Below, piece after piece: positions 1-7,457 of a stretch of 37,082 nucleotides of DNA. Positions within the stretch are counted from its first letter, which is position 1, and each line of letters starts with the position of its first letter. The notes under the pieces are model-generated. The model did no database searches. It was not told the DNA's origin and worked only from the letters and a program-made list of their open reading frames with translations. This DNA comes from Paracoccaceae bacterium (GTDB lineage Bacteria; Pseudomonadota; Alphaproteobacteria; Rhodobacterales; Rhodobacteraceae): contig SBGD01000019.1 of NCBI GenBank assembly GCA_006226775.1, positions 1 to 37,082 on the forward strand, in the 5' to 3' direction. Position numbers and translations under genes: made by a program.

Positions 1-95
1 GATGACCTCGGGGGCATCATCCACATCAGTGTAAGGGGGTCATTTTTGGACGCCGATCACCCCTCTACGGGGTCAAAATTGCACGCCGGTTCACA
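1..95. mobile_element. IS21-family-like insertion sequence terminus (partial)
   Basis: Two related direct repeats are visible: GGGGGTCATTTTTGGACGCC from about 35 and CGGGGTCAAAATTGCACGCC from about 69, the second ending TTCACA at 95. Long ends built from repeated GGGTCA-N-GCCG units and closing in CA are typical of IS21-family elements, where they are the multiple binding sites of the IstA transposase. No istA or istB gene is in view; the element would extend left of base 1. The stop codon that ends the neighbouring integrase frame (91-93) lies inside this terminus, so the insertion appears to have cut that gene. Family assignment is from memory of such ends and the exact boundary is not proven. 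Confidence 0.55.
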
Positions 96-1389
96 AGGAC
101 ATGCGCCGTTTTGGGCGCGACACCCGTTTCGGCAGACCGCAGGGTGTCTTTTGCGCCTTGTGCCAGTTCTGCATCCGGCCATTGAGCTGCGCATGGGACG
201 GAACGACGCGATCATCTTCGTCGATATCGCGCCCGACACGCCTGCGCCCGAGCGCTGCCCGGAAAATGCGATCGAGCCTGTCGCGCTGCACGAACAGGGT
301 TCCATCTGTCAGTCGTGGTGTCAGCTCCTGCACGAGCCTGCGGCGCTTGTCCGGCACCGACAGCGTGTCGAGGCGCATGATTTCCTCGAGGAGCGCGGCG
401 TCCTTCGCGTCGGCGCCGCGGATTTCCCGGCGCGGGCAAAGCTTCCGGCCATCCCGGCCATGACGGTTGCGCCGGTGGTTTTTTCCCCACCCTTCGGGAA
501 GCATCCTGACCATGTGCAGGACGTCGAAGGATTGCGCGAGGACGATCGACGACACCGGCACCTCACCGAAAAACGCCAGGGCGCGTTTTCCGACGACCCG
601 GATCCTGGTCTCCACGTCATTGTGGGCCTCCTGGCAGGCCGTCTCGATCGCGTCCGAGAGTTGCATCGGAGGCTTCATGGCTTCACGGGTCGGCGCGATA
701 TCATGGTCGCGAAGAAGATCCCGCCCGGCATCGAGCGGGTCATCGAAGTTCCGCTCGACGCGGGCGCACAGGTCGTTCAGCCGACGCAGGAGGGAGAGTA
801 CTTGACGGGCAACCGCGGGCGAGCAGACCGAGGCGCTCTCCAGGCCGTTCTTCCGCGCGATCTCTCCGGCGAAAGCCGAGGCCACCGACCAGTCCCTGGT
901 CTGTTGAGCATCCCGGATAAGGCTTGTCTCTGCATCGAGACGACCGAGGTAGGCATCGGACTGCTCGGCCGGAGCGTTGCTCTCCTGTCGCGCGATCATC
1001 TCGGCCACCGCCCGTCGCACGATCTCCCGCAACATCGCCCCGGCCCGGGCCTCGCTGATCGGGCTCTCCTGAAGGTCTGCCAGCACCTGTCTCTCTCCTG
1101 CCTCGATAGCGGACAGCAGGTCGGCAGACCGCTTCACCGCGTCGGAGAGAACTTGGGTGCGGAGCGAAACCGACAGAAATGTCGGCGCGCCATGACGCCG
1201 GATTTCTTCCGGCCAGCGGCGGCGAAAGTGGAAGACCCGGTTTCTGCGAACTCGGTGCAAACCCCATTTTCTGCCGGTGACGCGGGGCCCGCACCCCGGG
1301 CGATGTGAAGCACCGTGATGTGTAGACGGGAGGCTGGCCGCCAGATCAGTGGCTATCCCACTGGGACGTATGGAGTTTTTCGGTGTCAT
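91..1389 (-). pseudogene. Tyrosine-type recombinase/integrase, C-terminally truncated
   Basis: This reads away from the 3' end of tRNA-Gln. The N-terminal part (about residues 41-75: RVRRNRVFHFRRRWP, then SLRT) is the arm-binding type seen in phage/island integrases. A helical core-binding-like segment follows around residues 220-260. The frame then stops after RPKRRMSL at the IS21-like terminus, and I see no catalytic domain (no R...HxxR...Y set). It is therefore about 390-430 residues of an N-terminal fragment and unlikely to be active. The ATG at 1389 lies only one base from the tRNA; a later TTG at 1260, just before LHRVRRNRVF, may be the real start. Integrases beside a tRNA 3' end are usual for integrative elements. 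A functional role without the catalytic domain is not supported. Confidence 0.6.
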
Positions 1390-1464
1390 TGGCTGGGGTG
1401 GTAGGATTCGAACCTACGGTACACGGTACCAAAAACCGCTGCCTTACCACTTGGCTACACCCCA
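1390..1464 (-). tRNA. tRNA-Gln (anticodon TTG)
   Basis: The complement folds as a cloverleaf. The acceptor is TGGGGTG/CACCCCA with discriminator G and an encoded CCA. The anticodon stem GCGGT/ACCGT encloses loop TTTTGGT, giving anticodon TTG. The T arm contains GTTCGAATC. Length is 75 bases with CCA. Its 3' end borders the integrase remnant, so it is the probable attachment site of the element on its left. Confidence 0.95.
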
Positions 1465-1476
1465 ACAGTGCGCGTC

Positions 1477-1505
1477 TCATTACGCAAATCGAAAACCGGG
1501 TTCAA
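1477..1505 (-). promoter_or_regulatory. Promoter of tRNA-Gln
   Basis: On the minus strand TTGAAC (1505-1500) and TAATGA (1482-1477) are separated by 17 bases, and the tRNA 5' end is 12 bases further on. This matches a housekeeping sigma-70 promoter well. Confidence 0.6.
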
Positions 1506-1619
1506 GCCCTCTCCGGACAAAATCGCCAGCTTTTTTGACCCGACCGCGCGTCACGGCCCCCAAGCCTGGGATATGCGCCCGGTCGGGCGAGAATTCCGCG
1601 CATCCGGGAAGATTTCCGC

Positions 1620-1648
1620 TTGACGCGCTGGGGCTGCTGTCTTACTTC
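1620..1648 (+). promoter_or_regulatory. Promoter of tRNA-Met
   Basis: TTGACG (1620-1625) and TACTTC (1643-1648) are 17 bases apart. The predicted start lies a few bases before the tRNA 5' end at 1661. The -35 is strong and the -10 moderate. Confidence 0.5.
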
Positions 1649-1660
1649 CGCCGGGCCTGT

Positions 1661-1737
1661 GGCGGAGTAGCTCAGTTGGTTAGAGCAGCGGAATCATAAT
1701 CCGCGTGTCGGGGGTTCAAGTCCCTCCTCCGCTACCA
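1661..1737 (+). tRNA. tRNA-Met (anticodon CAT, elongator)
   Basis: This is a 77-base cloverleaf. The acceptor GGCGGAG pairs with CTCCGCT-side bases and CCA is encoded. The D arm is AGCTCAGTTGGTTAGAGC, the anticodon stem GCGGA/TCCGC has loop ATCATAA (CAT), and the T arm contains GGTTCAAGTCC. CAT could also belong to initiator tRNA or a lysidine-modified tRNA-Ile2. The paired first acceptor base argues against initiator, and the body resembles alphaproteobacterial elongator tRNA-Met. Confidence 0.9.
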
Positions 1738-1840
1738 GCAAAACCCCCTGAAATCAATGCTTTACATGGCTCCAGCGCCAGGGGCCGAATTATGTGCTGC
1801 GTAAACGGGGGCGGACCATCCCGACCTCGGGCGAGTCATC

Positions 1841-1870
1841 CGGGGAAAACCGGGGGAAACCCGCCCGGTT
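1841..1870 (-). terminator. Possible terminator of the transglycosylase-like gene
   Basis: Minus-strand AACCGGG (1870-1864) pairs with CCCGGTT (1854-1848) and is followed by TTCCCC. It lies 22 bases after the stop at 1893. The stem is only 7 bp and the T run short, so the call is tentative. Confidence 0.3.
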
Positions 1871-1892
1871 GTCCGCGCCCCCCGCATCGCCG

Positions 1893-2711
1893 TCAGTAGT
1901 TCTTGTAGACCACGCAGGTGCAGCCCCGCGCGCGCGCCGCGCGGCAGATGTCTTCCGCCGCCGAGCGCTCCATCCGGCTGACCCGCGCCATCCAGTAGCC
2001 GGGGCGGCCGCGCACGCGGTTCTCGACGTGGATGATGTCGGGCGCCTGGCCCACCGCCTGGCGGCAGGCGCGGGTGGCGCGGTCGAAGTTGGCGCGGGCC
2101 TGGGCGCGGCTCTTGCCGAAGGCCAGTTGCGCGCCCCATTGCGCCAGTTTCGGCGTCGGGCGCAGCTTCGGGCGCAGGCTGCGGCGGGACGGGTCGATGC
2201 GCACCGGCTCGACCAGAACGGGCGGCAGGGGCAGGGCGCTCAGCACCGGCAGGGGCGCGCCCCAGGAACCGGCCACCAGCTCGGCGCAGTTCGCGGCGAA
2301 ATCGCCCGCGCCCGACAGGCGGAACGCGGGCGCTTCGGGCGCGGCATCGCGCCAGGCCTCGGGGGTGAGGCCGGTGGTCTCGATCACGAAGTCGCGGCTT
2401 CGCATCGCGATGCCCTCTCCGCGCAGCAGGGTCTCGGCCTCGATGTGGCCGCCCGCGAAGGCCAGCGCGGCAAGGCCGGGGTTGCCGTAATCCGCCGTGA
2501 GCCGGGCCAGGGTTCGGGCGGTCGGCACGATGGCGGTGGCCTCGGGAAAGTCCGGTTCCTGGCGCAAGACGCGGGTCAGGAAGGCCGGGGCGAGGGCGGT
2601 CTCGCGCGCGGCCTGGGCAATGGCGGCGCAGATCCCTTCCGCCCCGCTGGCGCGGGATGCGGCGGGGCACAGCCCGAGGGCCAGAACAAGTGACAGACAG
2701 AGATGCCGCAT
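1893..2711 (-). CDS. Exported transglycosylase-like protein with C-terminal SPOR-like domain
   Basis: The 272-residue protein has a signal peptide (about 1-21, hydrophobic LCLSLVLALGL then an Ala-rich cleavage region). Residues about 27-120 resemble the soluble lytic transglycosylase (SLT) fold. They include AAIAQAARETALAPAFLTRVLRQE-type helices with a Glu in VLRQEPDF and the YGNPGLAALAFAGG segment that corresponds to the usual GNLGLAAAAYNAG. The region between these, where SLT enzymes carry the GLMQ motif and several helices, is strongly shortened. The C-terminus (about 195-272: QWGAQLAFGKSRAQA ... CRAARARGCTCVVYKN) looks like a SPOR-type peptidoglycan-binding domain. It probably acts at the cell wall in the periplasm, but cleavage activity is doubtful. 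Confidence 0.6.
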   Translation of the reverse strand: MRHLCLSLVLALGLCPAASRASGAEGICAAIAQAARETALAPAFLTRVLRQEPDFPEATAIVPTARTLARLTADYGNPGLAALAFAGGHIEAETLLRGEGIAMRSRDFVIETTGLTPEAWRDAAPEAPAFRLSGAGDFAANCAELVAGSWGAPLPVLSALPLPPVLVEPVRIDPSRRSLRPKLRPTPKLAQWGAQLAFGKSRAQARANFDRATRACRQAVGQAPDIIHVENRVRGRPGYWMARVSRMERSAAEDICRAARARGCTCVVYKNY

Positions 2712-2804
2712 GGGCCCAGATTGAGAGCGCGGGGTTTCGAGTCAACCAGACCTTTTCCTGCTGACGCTAAAGTTATAGGTGAAGGCCAAAGGAAAGGTGC
2801 GCCC

Positions 2805-4166
2805 ATGTCGTTTTTCGGGAAGCTCAAGGACCGGCTGTTCAAATCCTCGTCCAGGCTGGATGAAGGGCTCGAGGCGATTGTCGAGGACGGGGGTGAAGTC
2901 TCGGCCCCCGACCCGGATGTGACGCCCGATCCTACGCCCACGCCCGATCCCACGCCTGATCCCGGCCCGGATGTGACGCCCGCGCCCGATCCCGCGCCGG
3001 AGCCCGAGCCCGAACAGGTGCCGCAGCCCGATCCGGTCGAGGTGCCCGAGCCCGACACCACGCCTGCACCGACCGAAGTGCCGCAGCCCGACATCCCGCC
3101 GACCCCGACGCCGACACCGCAGCCCGATGTCACGCCCGCGCCGACGCCCACCGAGGTGCCGCAGCCCGACCTTCCCACCGGCGTGCCCGGCCCGGCCGGC
3201 ACACCGCAGGAGCGGCCCGCCCAGGTCTCGCCGCTCGAGATCCCCGAACCCGACACCCCGGCCGAGGTCCCGGCCCGCAAGTCCGGCTTGCTGGGGCGGC
3301 TGCTGGGGCGGGGCACAGAGCCCGAGGTGCTGCGCCGCACGCTGGACGACGACATGCTCGAACAACTCGAGGAATTGCTGATCGCCTCGGACATGGGGGT
3401 CGATACCGCGCTGCGGATCACCGCCAACATGGCCGAGGGGCGCTTTGGCAAGAAGCTCTCGGTGGGCGAGATCAAGGCCCTGCTGGCGCAGGAGATCACC
3501 CGCGTCATGGAGCCGGTGGCCCGGCCCTTGCCGCTTTATGCCAAGAAGCCTCAGGTGGTGCTGGTGGTGGGCGTGAACGGTTCGGGCAAGACCACCACCA
3601 TCGGCAAGCTGGCCAGCCAGTTCCGCGCCGCGGGCAAGAAGGTGGTGATTGCCGCCGGCGATACCTTCCGCGCCGCGGCGGTCGAGCAGTTGCAGGTCTG
3701 GGGCGAGCGCGCCGGGGTGCCGGTGCTGACCGCACCGGAAGGCTCGGACCCGGCCAGCCTGGCTTTCGACGCCATGGAACAGGCGGCGCGCGACGGCGCG
3801 GACCTTCTGATGATCGACACCGCGGGCCGCCTTCAGAACCGCAAGGACCTGATGGAGGAACTGGCCAAGATCGTGCGCGTCATTCGCAAGAAGGACCCCG
3901 ATGCGCCGCACAACACGCTGCTGGTGCTGGATGCCACCACCGGCCAGAACGCGCTGAGCCAGGTCAAGACCTTCCAGGAGTTGGCGGATGTGACCGGGCT
4001 GGTGATGACCAAGCTCGACGGCACCGCCAAGGGCGGCGTGCTGGTGGCGCTGGCCGACAAGTTCGGCCTGCCGATCCATGCCATCGGCGTGGGCGAGAAG
4101 ATCGACGATCTGGCACCCTTCGACCCCGAGGATTTCGCCGCCGCGCTGACCGGGCTCGACAGGTGA
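2805..4166 (+). CDS. ftsY: Signal recognition particle receptor FtsY
   Basis: FtsY is the SRP receptor GTPase. It binds the SRP-ribosome complex at the inner membrane and delivers nascent membrane proteins to SecYEG. The start is the ATG at 2805, behind GGAAAGG (2791-2797), giving 453 residues beginning MSFFGKLKDRLF, an amphipathic membrane-targeting helix. Residues about 35-160 are a low-complexity linker of repeated P-D-P-T and E-V-P-Q-P-D units. The NG domain follows: G1 GVNGSGKTTT (256-265), DTFRAAAVEQL (G2), DTAGR (338-342), TKLDG (402-406) and a C-terminal GVGEKIDDLAPFDPEDF. All catalytic motifs are intact. Its end is 8 bases from the convergent MgtC-like gene, so no separate terminator fits there. 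Confidence 0.97.
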   Translation: MSFFGKLKDRLFKSSSRLDEGLEAIVEDGGEVSAPDPDVTPDPTPTPDPTPDPGPDVTPAPDPAPEPEPEQVPQPDPVEVPEPDTTPAPTEVPQPDIPPTPTPTPQPDVTPAPTPTEVPQPDLPTGVPGPAGTPQERPAQVSPLEIPEPDTPAEVPARKSGLLGRLLGRGTEPEVLRRTLDDDMLEQLEELLIASDMGVDTALRITANMAEGRFGKKLSVGEIKALLAQEITRVMEPVARPLPLYAKKPQVVLVVGVNGSGKTTTIGKLASQFRAAGKKVVIAAGDTFRAAAVEQLQVWGERAGVPVLTAPEGSDPASLAFDAMEQAARDGADLLMIDTAGRLQNRKDLMEELAKIVRVIRKKDPDAPHNTLLVLDATTGQNALSQVKTFQELADVTGLVMTKLDGTAKGGVLVALADKFGLPIHAIGVGEKIDDLAPFDPEDFAAALTGLDR

Positions 4167-4174
4167 GACCGGCG

Positions 4175-4657
4175 TCAGCGGGTGCCGATCAGATGTTCGA
4201 GCTCCCGCAGCAGGAAGATCACCGTCACCACGATCACCGTCGCGAGGGCGGCCAGCGGCATCTGCCCGGCGCCGCAGCCCAGCCCGACGGCCCCCGCCAG
4301 CCAGAGCGAGGCGCCGGTGGTCACGTTCCGGACCTCGCCCTTGGAGGTGAAGATCAGCCCGGCGGCCAGAAAGGCAACGCCTGCAGTGACAGCTTCGATC
4401 ATGCGCAGCGGGTCATGGCGTTGCTGGTCGGACTGGCCGAACTGCAACTGGCTGATCTCCTGGCCGAGGATGACGAACAGGCAGGCCGCGACGCAGACAA
4501 GGATATGGGTGCGCAGGCCCGCGGGCTTGTGGCGCCATTCGCGCTCGATCCCGATCAAGCCGCCCAGCACCACCGCCGCCAGCAGGCGGGCCAGGGCGGC
4601 GCCGACCGGCACCACCGAGAAGTTGTTCTGGAACTCGCCGATGATGTCTTCGAGCAT
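4175..4657 (-). CDS. MgtC/SapB family membrane protein
   Basis: This 160-residue protein has four to five hydrophobic segments. It carries the family signature near residues 24-60: LLAAVVLGGLIGIEREWRHK followed by AGLRTHILVCVAACLFV. A second signature is AGVAFLAAGLIF (about 93-104) and GASLWLAGAVGLGCGAG. MgtC proteins are linked to magnesium limitation and, in pathogens, to inhibition of the F-type ATPase. Short family members lacking the C-terminal ACT-like domain, as here, have no firmly known function. It is convergent with ftsY and divergent from the EamA gene. No magnesium-sensing leader is evident upstream. Confidence 0.85.
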   Translation of the reverse strand: MLEDIIGEFQNNFSVVPVGAALARLLAAVVLGGLIGIEREWRHKPAGLRTHILVCVAACLFVILGQEISQLQFGQSDQQRHDPLRMIEAVTAGVAFLAAGLIFTSKGEVRNVTTGASLWLAGAVGLGCGAGQMPLAALATVIVVTVIFLLRELEHLIGTR

Positions 4658-4728
4658 GATGGGTCTTCTTGTTGGTTGCCGGGCTCAACGCGCGGGCCTG
4701 CGCTTTGTTCCCGGTCCCGGCGGGCCGG

Positions 4729-5631
4729 ATGAGCGCCTGGCTGATTTCGCTCGAGGGCACCGCGGCGGGCCACCAGCTGGCGCTGATCCTCGCGGTGACG
4801 GCGGCCTTCCTGCACGCGGTCTTCGGCGCGCTGCAGAAGGGGCGGCACGACCCCTGGCTCAGCCGCGGGGCGATCGACGGCGCCTACGGGCTGATGGCGG
4901 CGCCTTTCGCGCTTTTTGTCGTGCCCTGGCCCGAGCCGCACATGTGGCCGATCTTTGCGGGCGCCTTCGTGATCCACACCGCCTACAAGCTGTTGCAGGC
5001 GATGGCCTACAGCCGCGGCGCCTATACCGTGGTCTACCCGGTGGTGCGCGGCACCGGGCCGCTGTTTGCGGTGATCGGCGCCGGGCTGATCTTCGGCGAG
5101 CACTTCACCGGCGTGCAATGGCTGGGCGTCGGGGTGCTCTTGGCGGGGATTTTCGGACTGGCGGTCTACAACCTGATGTTCCTCGAAACCGCGCGCGAGA
5201 CCCTGCGCTCGGCACTGGCGCTGGCGGTTCTGACCGGGCTCTTCGTGGCGCTTTACACCACCTATGACGCCTACGGCATCCGCGCCACCGCCGATCCCTT
5301 CACCTTTCTCGCCTGGTTCTTCATGGTCGACGGGCTGGTGATGCCGCTGCTCGCCGGCTTGCGCTGGCGGCGGACCGCGATCAACCCGCCGCTGGGCCCC
5401 TTGCTGCTGCGCGGCTGGATCGGCGGGCTGGTGGCCTTTGCCAGCTTCGGGTCGATCATGGTGGCCACGCGGCTGGACAAGGTGGGCGAGGCGGCGGTTC
5501 TGCGCGAGACCTCGACCGTCTTCGCGGCGCTGATCGGCTGGCTGGTGTTGCGCGAAACCGTGGGGCCGCGGCGGATTGCGCTGATGGCATTGATCGCGGC
5601 GGGGGCTGTGATAGTGGAGGTCGGAGGCTGA
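4729..5631 (+). CDS. EamA/DMT-superfamily transporter
   Basis: The 300-residue integral membrane protein has about ten hydrophobic helices arranged as two EamA repeats. Examples are AFVIHTAYKLLQAMAYSRGAYTVVYPVVRGTGPLF in the first half and VGEAAVLRETSTVFAALIGWLVLRE in the second, the latter being the characteristic helix 9-10 motif. Such drug/metabolite transporters export or import small metabolites; the substrate cannot be read from the sequence. I take ATG 4729 (MSAWLISLEG) over the upstream start at 4669, whose extra residues are not hydrophobic-helix-like. The yciB gene begins 12 bases after the stop, so the two are probably cotranscribed. Confidence 0.85.
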   Translation: MSAWLISLEGTAAGHQLALILAVTAAFLHAVFGALQKGRHDPWLSRGAIDGAYGLMAAPFALFVVPWPEPHMWPIFAGAFVIHTAYKLLQAMAYSRGAYTVVYPVVRGTGPLFAVIGAGLIFGEHFTGVQWLGVGVLLAGIFGLAVYNLMFLETARETLRSALALAVLTGLFVALYTTYDAYGIRATADPFTFLAWFFMVDGLVMPLLAGLRWRRTAINPPLGPLLLRGWIGGLVAFASFGSIMVATRLDKVGEAAVLRETSTVFAALIGWLVLRETVGPRRIALMALIAAGAVIVEVGG

Positions 5632-5643
5632 CCAGAGGATGTG

Positions 5644-6267
5644 ATGGCTGAGAAAAGAGAAATCAATCCGGTGCTGAAACAGGTTCTGGAACTGGGGCCG
5701 CCGCTGGCCTTCTTCGGGCTCTACCTGTGGCTGAAGGAGGATGTCTTCACCTTCGCCGGGACCGAGTATTCCGGTTTCATCGTCGCCACGGTGGTCTTCG
5801 TGCCGATCATGCTCGCGGCCATGGGCGTGCTCTGGGCGCTGACCGGGCACATCAGCCGGATGCAGGTCTTCACCGCGATCATGGTGATCTTTTTCGGCGC
5901 GCTCACCGCCTGGTTCAATGACGAGCGGTTCTTCAAGATGAAGACCACGCTGGTCTACGGCTTCTTCGCGCTGCTGCTGGGCATCGGCTTGCTGCGCGGC
6001 AAGTCCTACCTGGCCTACGTGCTGTCGGACGCCATCCCGATGCAGGAGGAAGGCTGGATGATCCTGACCCGGCGGCTTTGCCTGGGCTTCGTGGTGCTGG
6101 CCGTGGGCAACGAGATCATCTGGCGCACGCTGTCGACCGACCTCTGGGTCAAGATCGAGACCTTCGGCTTTCCGATCGCGCTGTTTCTGTTCATCTGGGC
6201 GCAATTCGCCGCCTTGCAGAAATACATGGACTTCGAAGAGGACGAGGGTGGCACACCGCCGCAATGA
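5644..6267 (+). CDS. yciB: Inner-membrane septation protein YciB (IspZ/IspA family)
   Basis: The 207-residue protein has five to six membrane segments and family hallmarks: ELGPPLAFFGLYLW near the N-terminus, GALTAWFNDERFFKMKTTLVYGFFA in the middle, and LGFVVLAVGNEIIWRTLSTDLWVKIETFG. YciB proteins are implicated in envelope integrity and septation in enterobacteria and Shigella; the biochemical role is unsettled. AGAGGA (5634-5639) is four bases before ATG 5644, favouring that start over GTG 5641. The acidic tail (DFEEDEG) is cytoplasmic by the positive-inside rule. Its 3' end is 13 bases from the convergent hydrolase stop. Confidence 0.9.
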   Translation: MAEKREINPVLKQVLELGPPLAFFGLYLWLKEDVFTFAGTEYSGFIVATVVFVPIMLAAMGVLWALTGHISRMQVFTAIMVIFFGALTAWFNDERFFKMKTTLVYGFFALLLGIGLLRGKSYLAYVLSDAIPMQEEGWMILTRRLCLGFVVLAVGNEIIWRTLSTDLWVKIETFGFPIALFLFIWAQFAALQKYMDFEEDEGGTPPQ

Positions 6268-6280
6268 TCGGCCATCACCA

Positions 6281-7225
6281 TCAGCCCGGCGCTTTTGTCG
6301 AGGCAAAGGGCAGGGCGGGCAGCGCCGGACGCGGCAGAAGCCGGCTCCAGCGCCGGTCCTCGGCTGCGGGCAGGATGCGGTCGAGATCACCGGGCGCCAG
6401 CGCATCGGTCAGCAGCGCGCGATAGAGCCGGAAGACCCCGGCGCGCAGGTAGGGCGACCAATGGCAGATCCGCCGCGCCGGAGGGGCGATGCGAAAGCCC
6501 AGGCCGGCGAGGGCGCAAAGCGTTGCGGAATCGTCGATCAGCACGCTGCGCATGTTGGCGCCCGCCACATGCGCCCCCAGCGCGCGGTCGCCGCGCGCCT
6601 CGGCCCGCACCAGCCATTCCAGCAGGCAATCGTAGAGATCGTTCTCGCGGCTGGTGACATGCACCACCTGCGCCGCCCGGCCCGAGGCCGTCGCCAGCGC
6701 CCCGGTGGCGGCCGCGCGGTATTCCGCCGCCGCCATCAGGATCAGCCGCGACAGGTCGCCGGGGGCGAGATGCGCCAGCGCCTGCAAGGCCACCCGCGCG
6801 CCCAGCGAATGCGCCAGGACATGCACCTTTCGCGATGGGTCGATTGTCTTGATTGTCCTGACAAGACAAGCCATTGCACGCCCCGCCTGCGCCGCCTCGC
6901 GATAGGCGCGGCGGATCGGGCCGCGCGCCTGCCAGCCAAAGGCCAGGGCGATCCCGGGCGGCTGGGCGGCGCTCCCGAACCCCAGCCTGCGCGGCCAGCT
7001 CACCCGCCGCGGCGCGCCGGGCGCAGACGGGCCGGCAAAGAGCAGATCATGCGGGCAATGGCCCGGTGTGCCGGGGCTGTAGCGGTAGCCATGCACCATC
7101 ACGATGACCGGCCCGGGCCGGGCGAGGGCGGCGAACAAGGCGCGTTCCAGCGCGGCGCCCCCCTCCATATGGGCCTCGGGGCGGTCACCCCGGGCATTGA
7201 CCCTGAGCAGCGTCATCCGCGTCAC
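6281..7225 (-). CDS. Alpha/beta hydrolase
   Basis: The 314-residue protein has the core of an alpha/beta hydrolase. VIVMVHGYRYSP (about 40-51) supplies the oxyanion HG motif, and VHVLAHSLGARVAL (about 134-147) contains the nucleophile elbow with Ser140. Candidate acid and histidine residues lie in the C-terminal half (for example SREND and the histidines of GAHVAG or ICHWSPY), but I cannot assign them. No signal peptide is seen, so it is probably cytoplasmic. The fold resembles the lipase-like/DUF900 group. The natural substrate is unknown. It is divergent from metZ, which has its own promoter and riboswitch. Confidence 0.75.
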   Translation of the reverse strand: MTRMTLLRVNARGDRPEAHMEGGAALERALFAALARPGPVIVMVHGYRYSPGTPGHCPHDLLFAGPSAPGAPRRVSWPRRLGFGSAAQPPGIALAFGWQARGPIRRAYREAAQAGRAMACLVRTIKTIDPSRKVHVLAHSLGARVALQALAHLAPGDLSRLILMAAAEYRAAATGALATASGRAAQVVHVTSRENDLYDCLLEWLVRAEARGDRALGAHVAGANMRSVLIDDSATLCALAGLGFRIAPPARRICHWSPYLRAGVFRLYRALLTDALAPGDLDRILPAAEDRRWSRLLPRPALPALPFASTKAPG

Positions 7226-7305
7226 TCCACGACATCTTGCAGGCAGCTAAGGGCCCGAGCATATGGCGGGACAGGTGAAGTGCGGGTTACACCACCGTGA
7301 CGGTC

Positions 7306-7334
7306 TTGACCGTTTTGCCGCAACGCCATATGAC
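7306..7334 (+). promoter_or_regulatory. Promoter of metZ
   Basis: TTGACC (7306-7311) and TATGAC (7329-7334) are separated by 17 bases. Initiation about 7 bases later falls right at the first base of the SAM-II aptamer, which supports both calls. Confidence 0.6.
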
Positions 7335-7339
7335 ACCGG

Positions 7340-7391
7340 CGTGGCGATTTGTTACCGGATTGCGGGCCACGTTAAAATTTCCGCTAAAAGG
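7340..7391 (+). promoter_or_regulatory. SAM-II riboswitch
   Basis: The block has the SAM-II layout. CGTGGC (7340-7345) pairs with GCCACG (7366-7371) as stem P1. The loop contains GATTTGTTACCGGATTGC, and the A-rich stretch TTAAAATTTCCGCTAAAAGG follows, providing the pseudoknot strand. This closely matches the family consensus (GATTT..., TTGC, GCTAAAAG). SAM-II binds S-adenosylmethionine and typically represses metX, metZ or metA genes in alphaproteobacteria; here it precedes metZ by 66 bases. Confidence 0.9.
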
Positions 7392-7400
7392 TCAGGAACG

Positions 7401-7439
7401 AAAGCCCCCCGTTCGATTGGCCGCGCCTTGGGGGGCTTT
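7401..7439 (+). terminator. Stem-loop between the SAM-II aptamer and the metZ ribosome binding site
   Basis: AAAGCCCCCC (7401-7410) pairs perfectly with GGGGGGCTTT (7430-7439). It ends just before GGAAGGA (7444-7450), the ribosome binding site of metZ. It could be the expression-platform terminator, although no proper T run follows. It could alternatively be a structural insulator. Confidence 0.5.
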
Positions 7440-7457
7440 GGTTGGAAGGACAGCACC

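Noticed and set aside
46-1308. 420-residue plus-strand open frame opposite the integrase remnant
   Set aside because: It is composition-driven antisense of the recombinase frame. It starts within the IS-like terminus and has no recognisable domain.
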